Shown one piece after another: positions 8,854-16,879 of a DNA stretch of 57,738 nt (the stretch's first letter is position 1; each line of letters starts with the position of its first letter). A program made the translations under genes and the position numbers. The DNA is from CAYTLW01 sp964438735 (GTDB lineage: Bacteria; Myxococcota_A; UBA9042): NCBI GenBank assembly GCA_964438735.1, contig CAYTLW010000039.1, forward strand, positions 1 through 57,738, given 5' to 3'. The notes below the pieces were generated by a model. The model was not told where the DNA came from. It saw only the letters and a list, made by a program, of their open reading frames with translations, and searched no databases.

Positions 8854-9663
8854 CTACTCCTGGCAGAAGCCCACGAATTCGCTGCCCTCGAATGGCGTGC
8901 ACTTCACGCCAACGTCGCAGTTCGGTTCAGCACTCTTGACCTGGTTGCAGAGCTTTCGACAGACACCACCGCTGGACGTCTTGCCGACGCAGATCAGTCC
9001 CTTCTTGCAGCTGTTGTCGTCGGGGCAGGGTGAGCCCGCCTCCACCTTGCCGGCCATCTTGCAGACGAAACCGCCGGTGGCGGCGTAGCAGGCCTCGCCG
9101 ACTTTTTCGCAGTTATGCGTGAAAGGGTTGCACTGGGTCGGCGGCGGTTCGCCCATGTCGCAGACCTTGCCCTTGCTGGATTCCAGGTTGTTGCAGCGAT
9201 TGGAGGCACAGTCGAGATTGCCCAGGCAGTGCGGTGCGCAGACGGACTTGCCCGACTCGCCCTTGACGCAGACCCCGACCTTGCAGCCCTTGCCGTCTTC
9301 GCAATCCTCGCCAGCGGCGTGCTCGCCGTCGGCCTCGCACATCAGCGAATCGCCTGACCAGACGCAGTGCTGACCCTTGGGGCAGGGACCCTTGGCGGGA
9401 TTGGTCGGGTGGCAGGCTGGACCGGTGGGGCCGGTGTCGACCGGGCCGGTGTCGACCGGGCCGGTGTCCACAGGTCCGCTGTCGACGGCACCAGCGTCCA
9501 CCGCCTGGCTGTCGGCTGCCGTGGTGCTGTCGGCGGCATCTTCAGCGCTGCTGTCGTCGTCAGACGTCTTCGGTGCGCCGCCTGTGGTCCCGCTCGTACT
9601 GCAACCCAGTGCCACGGTCGCCGCCAGCGCGACCAGCGGCGCGATTGCCCATGCTTGCCTCAT
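8854..9663 (-). CDS. Cysteine-rich lipoprotein
   Basis: 269 residues. The lipobox is ALGC (Cys21). An Asp/Ser/Thr-rich surface spacer with PVDTG repeats follows, then about 180 residues with some 24 Cys in short C-x(4-7)-C loops (CPKGQHC, CKVGVCVKG, CASNRCNN), like the disulfide-rich modules of many myxobacterial-type surface lipoproteins. No enzymatic motif. The ATG at 9663 is preferred over the frame opening at 9720 because it places the hydrophobic signal at the N-terminus. First gene of a minus-strand set with the PilZ protein and the esterase. Confidence 0.8.
   Translation of the reverse strand: MRQAWAIAPLVALAATVALGCSTSGTTGGAPKTSDDDSSAEDAADSTTAADSQAVDAGAVDSGPVDTGPVDTGPVDTGPTGPACHPTNPAKGPCPKGQHCVWSGDSLMCEADGEHAAGEDCEDGKGCKVGVCVKGESGKSVCAPHCLGNLDCASNRCNNLESSKGKVCDMGEPPPTQCNPFTHNCEKVGEACYAATGGFVCKMAGKVEAGSPCPDDNSCKKGLICVGKTSSGGVCRKLCNQVKSAEPNCDVGVKCTPFEGSEFVGFCQE
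9430..9484 (-). repeat. 15-bp tandem repeat encoding PVDTG
   Basis: Tandem copies of a 15-bp unit (gaccgggccggtgtc on the + strand) encode the PVDTG/PVDSG spacer of the Cys-rich lipoprotein. The third and fourth copies are diverged. Confidence 0.8.
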
Positions 9664-9773
9664 CGACGCTCCAGCAGGCGAAGGCACCGACCTGTGGGCG
9701 CGCGCCTGGCAGGTGACCAATGTACCACGGGCTTTGATGGGCGTTCAAATAACAATCGGTTGCGCAAGACCGC

Positions 9774-11186
9774 TCAGTAGGTGCCCGCAACGGCTGCCGT
9801 CCAGTGCAACACCGAGCCGCCGTGTTCGTAGTCGCCCACCGGATCGTTGGCGTCCATCTTGCGCACCGTTCGGCGGGCCAGGATGAGCCACTGCCCGCCC
9901 AGCCGAATCGACAGCGGGTGGTCGATTCGAAGCGGCTCCTGGCGGTTGCCGGCGCCGGTCGGGCGGTTGGCGATTGCGCCGCCAAAGCCCCACTCCAGGC
10001 CGAAACCAAGGGCGTGCCCGGCGTTGTCCAGATAGTTGAACGGGCCGCTGGCTCGTGGCGCAGGCGAGGGTCGAAACGCGTAGCCGCCGCGGACCACCAG
10101 CCGGTCCAGGGCGCGCCATTCCGCTCCCGCCGCCGGTGTCCAGGTGTCCGTGAAGTGCAGGTCGATGGGGCTGGCATCCTGGCCGACGTCGATGAGGGTG
10201 CCCAAGCCGGCTTTGTCGACGATCGCGCCGCCGACGTCGATCTGCACTCCTGGCGACGGGTCGGGTGCCGACGACCACAACGCCAGTCCGAGGTCAACGG
10301 CCAACATCAGGCGGCCACCGGGGCTGCGCCAGGAGGCGCCGAAGTGCAGCGAGCTCGGTGAGAACAGGGTGTTCTGCTCCACCTGCAGGTCGGCCGTCGC
10401 CGCGGCGCCCAGGCCGATGCGGGATGGGATCTCGTAGCGCAGCGAGATCTCCTGCCGATAGCCCACGCCCAGCCGCAACCCGCGCGCCGGACGCAGGGCG
10501 ATGCCGGCGACGAGGCGGGCCACCGGCTGCAGATCGATGCGCACCGCGGCGAAGTCCATGTCGTGGTTGGTGGCGTCCATCTGGATCTCGATGTCGCTGC
10601 TCAGGGCGGCCAGTACCTGCGTGCCGAGCCCGATGCTGAGCCAGTCCAGGGGTTGCCAGGAGGCCGCCAACAGGACCGAGATGCGGTCCGGCAGGCCTTC
10701 GTACATGTAGAAGTGCGGCGTCTGCGGGTCCGGGCCGGAGATGTGGATCAGCCGCGAGGCGGGCAGGGCCATCAGCGCCGCCACCACCACGCGCTTGCGC
10801 AGCGCTCCGCCCAGGGGGGCGTGCCAGCCGAACTGCATCCCAGTTGACGAGGGTGGCTGCTTGGCTGCCCGGCTGGCGAAGGAGGTGCCGTGCAGATTTC
10901 GGCAGGTGGTGTACGCCTCGGTGCAGATGGGGCGCTGCAGCGATACGTCCAGGCCGAAGTGACTGCCCGACGCGCCCAGGCTGACGCCGCCCCAGGACGC
11001 GTCTGCCAGCAGGGCGGGGTTGTGAAATGCGGCCTCGCCGCCATGGGCTGCGCCCGACAACGCGCCCGCCATGGCGACGCTGCGCGGGCCGGCGCCGAAG
11101 AGCTCGAAGACGCTGGCGAACCCTGTGGCGGGTGCCGACGACAGGACCGTCAACACGCAAACAGATGCCGCGAGGAGACGGGTCAC
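9774..11186 (-). CDS. FadL/OMPP1-like outer membrane protein
   Basis: 470 residues with a signal peptide (about 1-24). The N-terminus of the mature part, GPRSVAMAGALSGAAHGGEAAFHNPALLA, carries the G-x-R-x-x-x-M-G-G/A and NPA(L) features of the FadL/OMPP1/TodX hydrophobic-substrate channel family. The rest alternates amphipathic beta-strands and ends with TAAVAGTY. The predicted role is outer membrane uptake of hydrophobic compounds; the substrate is unknown. The GTG start overlaps the preceding gene's stop by 4 bp, and this is the last gene of the long minus-strand Bat-type operon. Confidence 0.75.
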   Translation of the reverse strand: MTRLLAASVCVLTVLSSAPATGFASVFELFGAGPRSVAMAGALSGAAHGGEAAFHNPALLADASWGGVSLGASGSHFGLDVSLQRPICTEAYTTCRNLHGTSFASRAAKQPPSSTGMQFGWHAPLGGALRKRVVVAALMALPASRLIHISGPDPQTPHFYMYEGLPDRISVLLAASWQPLDWLSIGLGTQVLAALSSDIEIQMDATNHDMDFAAVRIDLQPVARLVAGIALRPARGLRLGVGYRQEISLRYEIPSRIGLGAAATADLQVEQNTLFSPSSLHFGASWRSPGGRLMLAVDLGLALWSSAPDPSPGVQIDVGGAIVDKAGLGTLIDVGQDASPIDLHFTDTWTPAAGAEWRALDRLVVRGGYAFRPSPAPRASGPFNYLDNAGHALGFGLEWGFGGAIANRPTGAGNRQEPLRIDHPLSIRLGGQWLILARRTVRKMDANDPVGDYEHGGSVLHWTAAVAGTY

Positions 11187-12319
11187 GTGCCGTCCTCCGG
11201 CAGACAGGGTTGGGTCGCCAGATCGGAGACCAGGCGCACGAATCCGGGCAGCGCGTCCCCCTCCAGGATGGCGATCAGCTCGGGGATCGCCCGAAACGAC
11301 AGGTCCGGCCGCAGGAAGAGCCCCAACACCTGCCCAAGGGCGTCGCGTGCGGCCTCGCTGCCGGCCAGCGCGTCGGTGGCCCAGGCGCCCAGGGTGGCCA
11401 GGTCGACGATGGGTTTGACGTCCAACGGCGGCCCGCCCGGTGGACCGGCCAGCGCGGCCGAGACGTCAGGCGACAGCAGGATGTCGGTCCAATACGCGGG
11501 CAGGATGAAGTCCTGGTCGATGTCCAGGAAGCACTTCATGGCGTTGGATACGGCGTTGACCCGATCGCCGGCGATGGAGCCATCCGGCGCCGTCGTGAGC
11601 AGCCGGAACAGGTCCCTCAGGCCGGCCAGGAGCCCGGGTTCATCGCCGGCGAGGCCGTCGAGCAGGGCCAGCAGGGGCACAGGATCGAAGCCCGGCTCGG
11701 CGATGGAGACGGCGAGGTTTTCCAGCAAGTGCACGAAACCAGCCTTGCTGTCGGCGCCAGCGCGTCGCAGGGCCTTGCGGGCCGCCCGCGCCGAGTCCGC
11801 GTTGCCCAGCAGCTGCGCCAGCGCCGGTCCGAGGCGCTCGTCGCGAAGCAACTCGGTCAGCGCGGTGAAGAGCGGTGCCTCCAGGCAGGTCGTGGCGATG
11901 CGCGAAAAGACCAGCAACTCAGCCGATTTCGCTGGTACCGGCGGGATGGCTTTGGGATCGCCCGGCAGCGGTTCGAGCAGGGCCACGACGATGGGGATCA
12001 TGCGCCCCGCCTGCGGGTGCTCCAGCAGCGTGGTCATCTGCTCGAGCGTTCCTGGCGGCAGGTCCCGAGCCACGTCCAGGGCCAACTGCACGACGGCCCG
12101 CAGGCTGGTCGGATCCAACTCCTCCTCGAGGATCTTGCCGATCTGGTCCAGACCGCCCGCTTCGATGCGATGGCGCAGCGGCGCCAGGTGCTCGTCCATG
12201 GACGTGCATTCGTTCCGGTCGGGCACGATTGGCGCTGAGTCGTCTGCTGCGCCGCAGCCGGCGATCATCACAAGCGCGCCTGCCGCCAGCCACAACAGGG
12301 GGGCGCGCCTGGGGTTCAT
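11183..12319 (-). CDS. Lipoprotein of unknown function, helical
   Basis: 378 residues with lipobox MIAGC (Cys22). The mature part is mostly alpha-helical and Leu/Ala-rich, with repeated patterns of the type LDPTSLRAVVQLALD and LLALLDGLAGDEPGLLAGLRDLF that look like an irregular helical-repeat solenoid. There are a few Cys (CTSMDEH, TTCLEAP, CLPEDGT) and no enzyme motif. Four-bp overlaps on both sides (ATGA with the RND-like lipoprotein, GTGA with the FadL-like gene) tie its translation to both neighbours. These suggest that the three final gene products act together at the outer membrane. Confidence 0.75.
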   Translation of the reverse strand: MNPRRAPLLWLAAGALVMIAGCGAADDSAPIVPDRNECTSMDEHLAPLRHRIEAGGLDQIGKILEEELDPTSLRAVVQLALDVARDLPPGTLEQMTTLLEHPQAGRMIPIVVALLEPLPGDPKAIPPVPAKSAELLVFSRIATTCLEAPLFTALTELLRDERLGPALAQLLGNADSARAARKALRRAGADSKAGFVHLLENLAVSIAEPGFDPVPLLALLDGLAGDEPGLLAGLRDLFRLLTTAPDGSIAGDRVNAVSNAMKCFLDIDQDFILPAYWTDILLSPDVSAALAGPPGGPPLDVKPIVDLATLGAWATDALAGSEAARDALGQVLGLFLRPDLSFRAIPELIAILEGDALPGFVRLVSDLATQPCLPEDGT

Positions 12320-14202
12320 GGCCGACCACCGAGCGCGCGGTGGTCCAGACGCAATGGCCGCATTCGGAGGCCGGCTGCGGGTTCGATCAACCGCTCGACC
12401 ATCTGCCAGAACCCCGCGGTGAACGTCTCGGCGCCTTCGAGGGCTGAATCGACCATCAACCACAGGGCCGGTTCGCCGTCGGCCCGTAGCCGATCCACAA
12501 ACCGGTCCTCGCCCGGCAGCCGCTGCACCTCGGCCCAGGTCGTGGCGCTGGCGCCGATGCGCAAGGGAAGTCGGGCCACGTGCACCGCCATGGATTCGGT
12601 CGGCAGCCCCAACCATACGGGCTCGTCCAGGACCGTGCCAAGCAGAGTGGGTCCTTCGACCAACGCATGGATTCGGGCCAGGTCGACGGGGGCCACCCGG
12701 CGTTCCATGGCGGTGGCGCGCTCGAGGGTGGCGAATTCCCGGGACGCCGATGCCGCCCTGGGGCCCGTCTTGAGCGGGCCCGCAGAACGTGCCTGGCGTG
12801 CGGCTTCTGCCGCAACGCGGGTCGGCTCGTTGAGCTCCCCGGGATCGCGTGAGGAGACCACCATGCCGGCGGTGCCAAACCGTCCGAGCAGCCACATCAA
12901 GGCCACGTCTGCGGCGTCGTGCATCAAGTGCGCGCGCCAGCCCAGCCCGGCCAGCGCTTCCTGAACCCGGTCCAGCACCTCTTCGTCCTTGGAGCGATTG
13001 CCCAGCATCAGCCACATGGTGCGCAACTTCGCGCCGGGTCGTGCATCGTCGAGCATCTCGGGGATGCCATCGACGCCGTCGACCACGAGCGCGTCGTAGA
13101 TGCCGCCTCCCTTGAGCAGGTCGACCAACCGCTGACCAAACTCGCGCCTGGAGCCCGCCGGTCGTTCGGTGCTGCGGCTGAGAATGAAGCGATGGGCGCT
13201 GGTCAGGTTGTGCGAGATGAACTCGCCCCCCTGGTCCTGCAGCTTGCGGCCGTAGGGGCGCATGGTTTTGGTGTCGGCCTTGAACAGGCCGTCCAGATCG
13301 GCGCCATGGCCGCTGTGCACCAGCAGCGTGGTGACCAGGTTGCCGCCGACCTGCGCTTCGCGAAGCGGTTCGCCGATGCCCCCTGTCTGCACGGTCAATC
13401 GATCCATCGTCGCAGGCGGCAGTTTGGCGCTGTCGGTGCCGGCGCGCTTCAGGGTGGCGTCCTCCAGCCGCTTGTTCAGCACGCGTACGCTGTCGGCGGC
13501 CACGAGCTGGCGAATTGCCGCATGAAAACGGCCAAAGGTGATGCCGTGGTTGGCCAACGCCACCGGATCGATCTGCACCAGGCTGTATTTGCGCACGGCG
13601 CCCGCCAGCGCGGTCCGCGTGACGCCGGGCATGGCGTTCGTCAACTTGTCGAGGGGGCCAGTCGCCCTCACGGTGGCTGCCTGGCGACCCTTGGGATCGA
13701 CCAACGTGTAGCCGATGATGGCCCGAGAACCCCGAGCGGTGCCCGCCACACGCGCTGGACCGAAGCCTTCGCCCGCGTCTGCCTGCCAGGCCGCCAGCAC
13801 CTGTGCGCTGGCCTTCGCTGGCGTCGTGCCGGTGGCAAAACGAACCAGCAAGCGCACGCGGCCCGGCTGCGCTCGGCTCCAGAGGTGTTCGACGCCGGCC
13901 ATGCCGCGCAGCGCCGCGGCTACGGGTCGAATCGCGTCGTCACAGGCGGCCGCGTCCAGCAGCGGTGCCCGTGCCTGCAACATGACGTCCACCGGCAGGC
14001 CGGGCCAGCGGTCCATATCCGGTGCCGGAGTCGCCTTGGCCGGGCCCCGCACTGCCTTGGCTGCTGGCTGCGTCGGGCTGGCTTCCGTCTGGCCGGTGGG
14101 TGGGGCCGGGGCGCGTTCGGAGCGGCTACAGCGGCTGCAACCGGTCAGCGCGACCAGCGTCAGCGCCAGGAGCGAGACCAGCAGTGGATTGTGCTTCGTC
14201 AC
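12316..14202 (-). CDS. Lipoprotein with RND-efflux-porter-like periplasmic domains
   Basis: 628 residues. GTG start with AAGGGA upstream; lipobox ALTGC (Cys22). After a Pro/Thr-rich spacer, the region ARAPLLDAAACDDAIRPVAA... GMAGVEHLWSRAQPGRVRLLVRF follows the beta-alpha-beta pattern of RND pump porter subdomains (P-G-A-x-x-E-E-V...PIE..L..L.GV..I.S.S..G...I.V.F). VQIDPVALANHGITFGRF resembles the conserved 'vDp.rLaayGlsl.dv' porter strand-helix. None of the 12 membrane helices of a pump is present. It therefore looks like a soluble, lipid-anchored version of the porter region, perhaps a structural or binding element. The assignment rests on pattern similarity only. It sits 28 nt after the batD/E fusion gene. 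Confidence 0.6.
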   Translation of the reverse strand: MTKHNPLLVSLLALTLVALTGCSRCSRSERAPAPPTGQTEASPTQPAAKAVRGPAKATPAPDMDRWPGLPVDVMLQARAPLLDAAACDDAIRPVAAALRGMAGVEHLWSRAQPGRVRLLVRFATGTTPAKASAQVLAAWQADAGEGFGPARVAGTARGSRAIIGYTLVDPKGRQAATVRATGPLDKLTNAMPGVTRTALAGAVRKYSLVQIDPVALANHGITFGRFHAAIRQLVAADSVRVLNKRLEDATLKRAGTDSAKLPPATMDRLTVQTGGIGEPLREAQVGGNLVTTLLVHSGHGADLDGLFKADTKTMRPYGRKLQDQGGEFISHNLTSAHRFILSRSTERPAGSRREFGQRLVDLLKGGGIYDALVVDGVDGIPEMLDDARPGAKLRTMWLMLGNRSKDEEVLDRVQEALAGLGWRAHLMHDAADVALMWLLGRFGTAGMVVSSRDPGELNEPTRVAAEAARQARSAGPLKTGPRAASASREFATLERATAMERRVAPVDLARIHALVEGPTLLGTVLDEPVWLGLPTESMAVHVARLPLRIGASATTWAEVQRLPGEDRFVDRLRADGEPALWLMVDSALEGAETFTAGFWQMVERLIEPAAGLRMRPLRLDHRALGGRP

Positions 14203-14230
14203 GGTGGTCCCTTGTCGATGCCGCCGGCGG

Positions 14231-16852
14231 TCAGACTTCCTCGACCGCCTCTGCCGGCAGGCAGCCGGCCCGCCCGTTGGGCAGGCGCACCTGGTGGCGA
14301 CCATCCGGTCGCTGCCGAATCACCCGCACCTCGAGTCCCTCGGGCAGGTGGACCGTCTCGCCGACCCCGATGCAGGGTCCGAGCGGCGCATCTTCGAGCA
14401 CCACGACGCCGTGTCGCACCGAACGCTCGACACGTTCAGCCTGCATCAGCCAGGCGCCTGCGACAATGTGCACCACCACGGCGAGCCCCAGACCGATGCG
14501 CAGCCGCAGGCCGAAACGCCCACGACCGAAGAGCAGCATACCAGTCAGCAGCAGCGCGACCAGCCCGGCGAGGAGCACGCTCAGACCCAGGGCACTCCGC
14601 GGCGCGGCGTGCGCCACCGCCACCTCCAGCTCCGGGCTCTCGTCGAAGACGTGCAGGATGCGATGCCGTCGGCGCGCCCGCTCGGCCAGCCTGGCCCGGA
14701 CCACGCCCAGGTTGTGCACCACGTTGCCGCGCAATTCGCGCTCGGGCGCCAGGCGCAACGCCTTCTTGTAGTGACCCACGGCGCGGCCCAATCGATCCAT
14801 GCGTGCGTGGGCGTTGCCGATGTTGTAGTGCACGGCCGCCGACTGCAGACCGTGATGCAACAATGCCTGCCAGTCGGCCAGCGCGCCGTCGACTTCACCG
14901 GCGACGAAACGCTTGTTGGCGCGCGTGAAGTCCTCGTCCAGGGTCGCCGCTGCGACCGGCGTCGCTGGCAACGAGATCGCGAGCAGCAGGCCGGCCAGCA
15001 GCGCTCCGACCGCCGCGCGAGCCGGCGCTGATGTGTCGCCCAGGGCCTCGTCGAGGCGGGTCAGCGTGGCGGCCAGCTCGATGGCCGTCTGCTCCATGTC
15101 ATCGTCGCGATCGGCGGCCGGGGCAAAGCGTGCGTAGTCGCAATGTTCCAGGCGCTCCTGCAGCCGACGTACATCCTGCTCGTCAGCGCCCCGTGCCGTC
15201 AGTTCGCGGCGCAATGCGCGATAGGTCAGTCCGCCCAGGGACAACCCGCTGCGCGTCCTGAGGTAGTCGTCGACAGCGGCGCGCATGGCCACATAGCCCT
15301 GCTGGGGCGGCCGCTCGGAGGCCGCGCGGAGCTGCTGAATGGCCACAGCCAGGGCTCCGGCGACCCGTCGTTTCGGTTCGCTGCGGGCCCGCCAGTGCAT
15401 GCCTGTGCGCAGCACGAGCATGAGCAGGACGATGAGCCAGGGCAGGCCGGCCAGGCGCCAGAACCAGGGCGAGTCGGTCCACGGCGCCGCGCTGGTGGTC
15501 GCCAGGGCAGCGTGGGCGGCGATGGGGCGCAGCTGCAAGGGGCCGGTCGCACCGGTCGTCGGCGCGGCGGCGCCGGTTGGCATTGGCGTGGCCGGCGGCA
15601 TCGCGGCATCCACTTCCGGGGGTGGTGTGCCGGGCGCAGCAGCGACAACGACCTCGAAGGGCCCGGCCTGGTGGCTGGTGTAGGCCTCGTCGTTGGGGTC
15701 GAAACAGGACCAGTGCAGGGCCGGGATCTTGTAGGTATCGGGGCGTTCGAAGCTGAGCAGGTATTGCCAACGGCGCACGCCCTGGTGGCCGTTGGCGCCG
15801 ACGCGCACGCCTTCATCGGGCCGTCCCGGCAGGGCTTCGACCACCATGCCATCGACCGGCGGCGGGGCCAGCGGCGCCAGGCCCAACAGGTTGCCCTGGC
15901 CGGCCACTTCGACGTGGAAGACCAGCCTTTCGCCACTCTTGACGTGCAGGGTGTCCGCCGGCTTGCCGCGATCGACCAGCCAGGCGCGCATGGTCAGCTT
16001 GCCGATGGCCCCTTTGGCGTAATTGGCGGGCTGGCCTTCGGTGGGTACCGGTCGGACCTGGATGGCGATGGGCGGCGCCGAGATGCGGTAGGCACGGGTC
16101 GACATGAAGTCGCCCGCCTCGACGCGAAAACGTGGCCCCACGATCTCGTAGCGACCGGCCACCGGCGCAGTCAGCAGGACCTTGATGACCGTCTGCCGCA
16201 TGTAGCGTCGTCCGGCAAATCGCACGGCCTCCTTTTCGGGCTGCTGGCCGGCGATCAGGTCTTCGACGTCCAGGCCCTCGAAGGACGCGTCGCCGCGCTT
16301 GGCGATGCCTTGCACGCCCGCGTGTTGATTCCAGAAGAGCTGAAACTCGGCGACGAATGGCTGGCCCGCGAAAGGCGAGTTGCTGCTCAGCACCGGCCGG
16401 ACGAAGAAGGCCTCGCCGGCGAAGTTGCGCGGGTCGGTGGCCGCCTCGGGACTGCGCGCGGGACCCAGGGCAGCCCGGCCGTCCTGGACCTGGACCTGCA
16501 CAGTGCCCGAACGTCCCACCTCGCGACCGTCCTTGCGGGCGATGATGGGACCGATGGTATAGCGCCCGGGCCGACGTGGTGAGCCGGTGAAGGTGTGCTG
16601 CTCGCTGCGCTGCATGCGACGGCCGACGATGCTCACCTGGGTCGAACGGCCGCTGTGTCGGAAGTCGAAGCCGTCTGAAGTCGGCGGTGTGACATCGCCG
16701 TAGTCGCCGCTGGCCGTGACCCGCAAGACCAGTTGATCGTCGGTGGAGATGCGATTCTGGTCGACCTCCAGGCGGACTTCGACCTTGGCCATTGCGAGCC
16801 CGGGCAGCAGGACAAACAACAGCGTCGCCGCAATGCGCGGCCCCATGCCCAT
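14231..16852 (-). CDS. batD: BatD-BatE fusion: BatD oxygen-tolerance domain plus TPR and SH3-like domains
   Basis: About 873 residues. A signal peptide (cleavage near GLAMA) is followed by the BatD beta-sandwich region (KVEVRLEVDQNRISTDDQLVLRV at its start; VRPVLSSNSPFAGQPFVAEFQLFW inside). A transmembrane helix lies near 460-485. A second membrane-associated part then carries a TPR segment (AAVHYNIGNAHARMDRLGRAVGHYKKAL, about 660-700), two more membrane helices and a C-terminal SH3-like domain. In Bacteroides and Leptospira, BatD and BatE are separate genes; here they are fused. The role in this operon is assembly of VWA/MoxR-dependent envelope complexes. I start at ATG 16852, which begins the signal peptide directly; a GTG at 16879 immediately after the batB stop is possible. 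Confidence 0.8.
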   Translation of the reverse strand: MGMGPRIAATLLFVLLPGLAMAKVEVRLEVDQNRISTDDQLVLRVTASGDYGDVTPPTSDGFDFRHSGRSTQVSIVGRRMQRSEQHTFTGSPRRPGRYTIGPIIARKDGREVGRSGTVQVQVQDGRAALGPARSPEAATDPRNFAGEAFFVRPVLSSNSPFAGQPFVAEFQLFWNQHAGVQGIAKRGDASFEGLDVEDLIAGQQPEKEAVRFAGRRYMRQTVIKVLLTAPVAGRYEIVGPRFRVEAGDFMSTRAYRISAPPIAIQVRPVPTEGQPANYAKGAIGKLTMRAWLVDRGKPADTLHVKSGERLVFHVEVAGQGNLLGLAPLAPPPVDGMVVEALPGRPDEGVRVGANGHQGVRRWQYLLSFERPDTYKIPALHWSCFDPNDEAYTSHQAGPFEVVVAAAPGTPPPEVDAAMPPATPMPTGAAAPTTGATGPLQLRPIAAHAALATTSAAPWTDSPWFWRLAGLPWLIVLLMLVLRTGMHWRARSEPKRRVAGALAVAIQQLRAASERPPQQGYVAMRAAVDDYLRTRSGLSLGGLTYRALRRELTARGADEQDVRRLQERLEHCDYARFAPAADRDDDMEQTAIELAATLTRLDEALGDTSAPARAAVGALLAGLLLAISLPATPVAAATLDEDFTRANKRFVAGEVDGALADWQALLHHGLQSAAVHYNIGNAHARMDRLGRAVGHYKKALRLAPERELRGNVVHNLGVVRARLAERARRRHRILHVFDESPELEVAVAHAAPRSALGLSVLLAGLVALLLTGMLLFGRGRFGLRLRIGLGLAVVVHIVAGAWLMQAERVERSVRHGVVVLEDAPLGPCIGVGETVHLPEGLEVRVIRQRPDGRHQVRLPNGRAGCLPAEAVEEV

Positions 16853-16879
16853 GGTCCTGCCCTGGCCCCCGATACCCAC

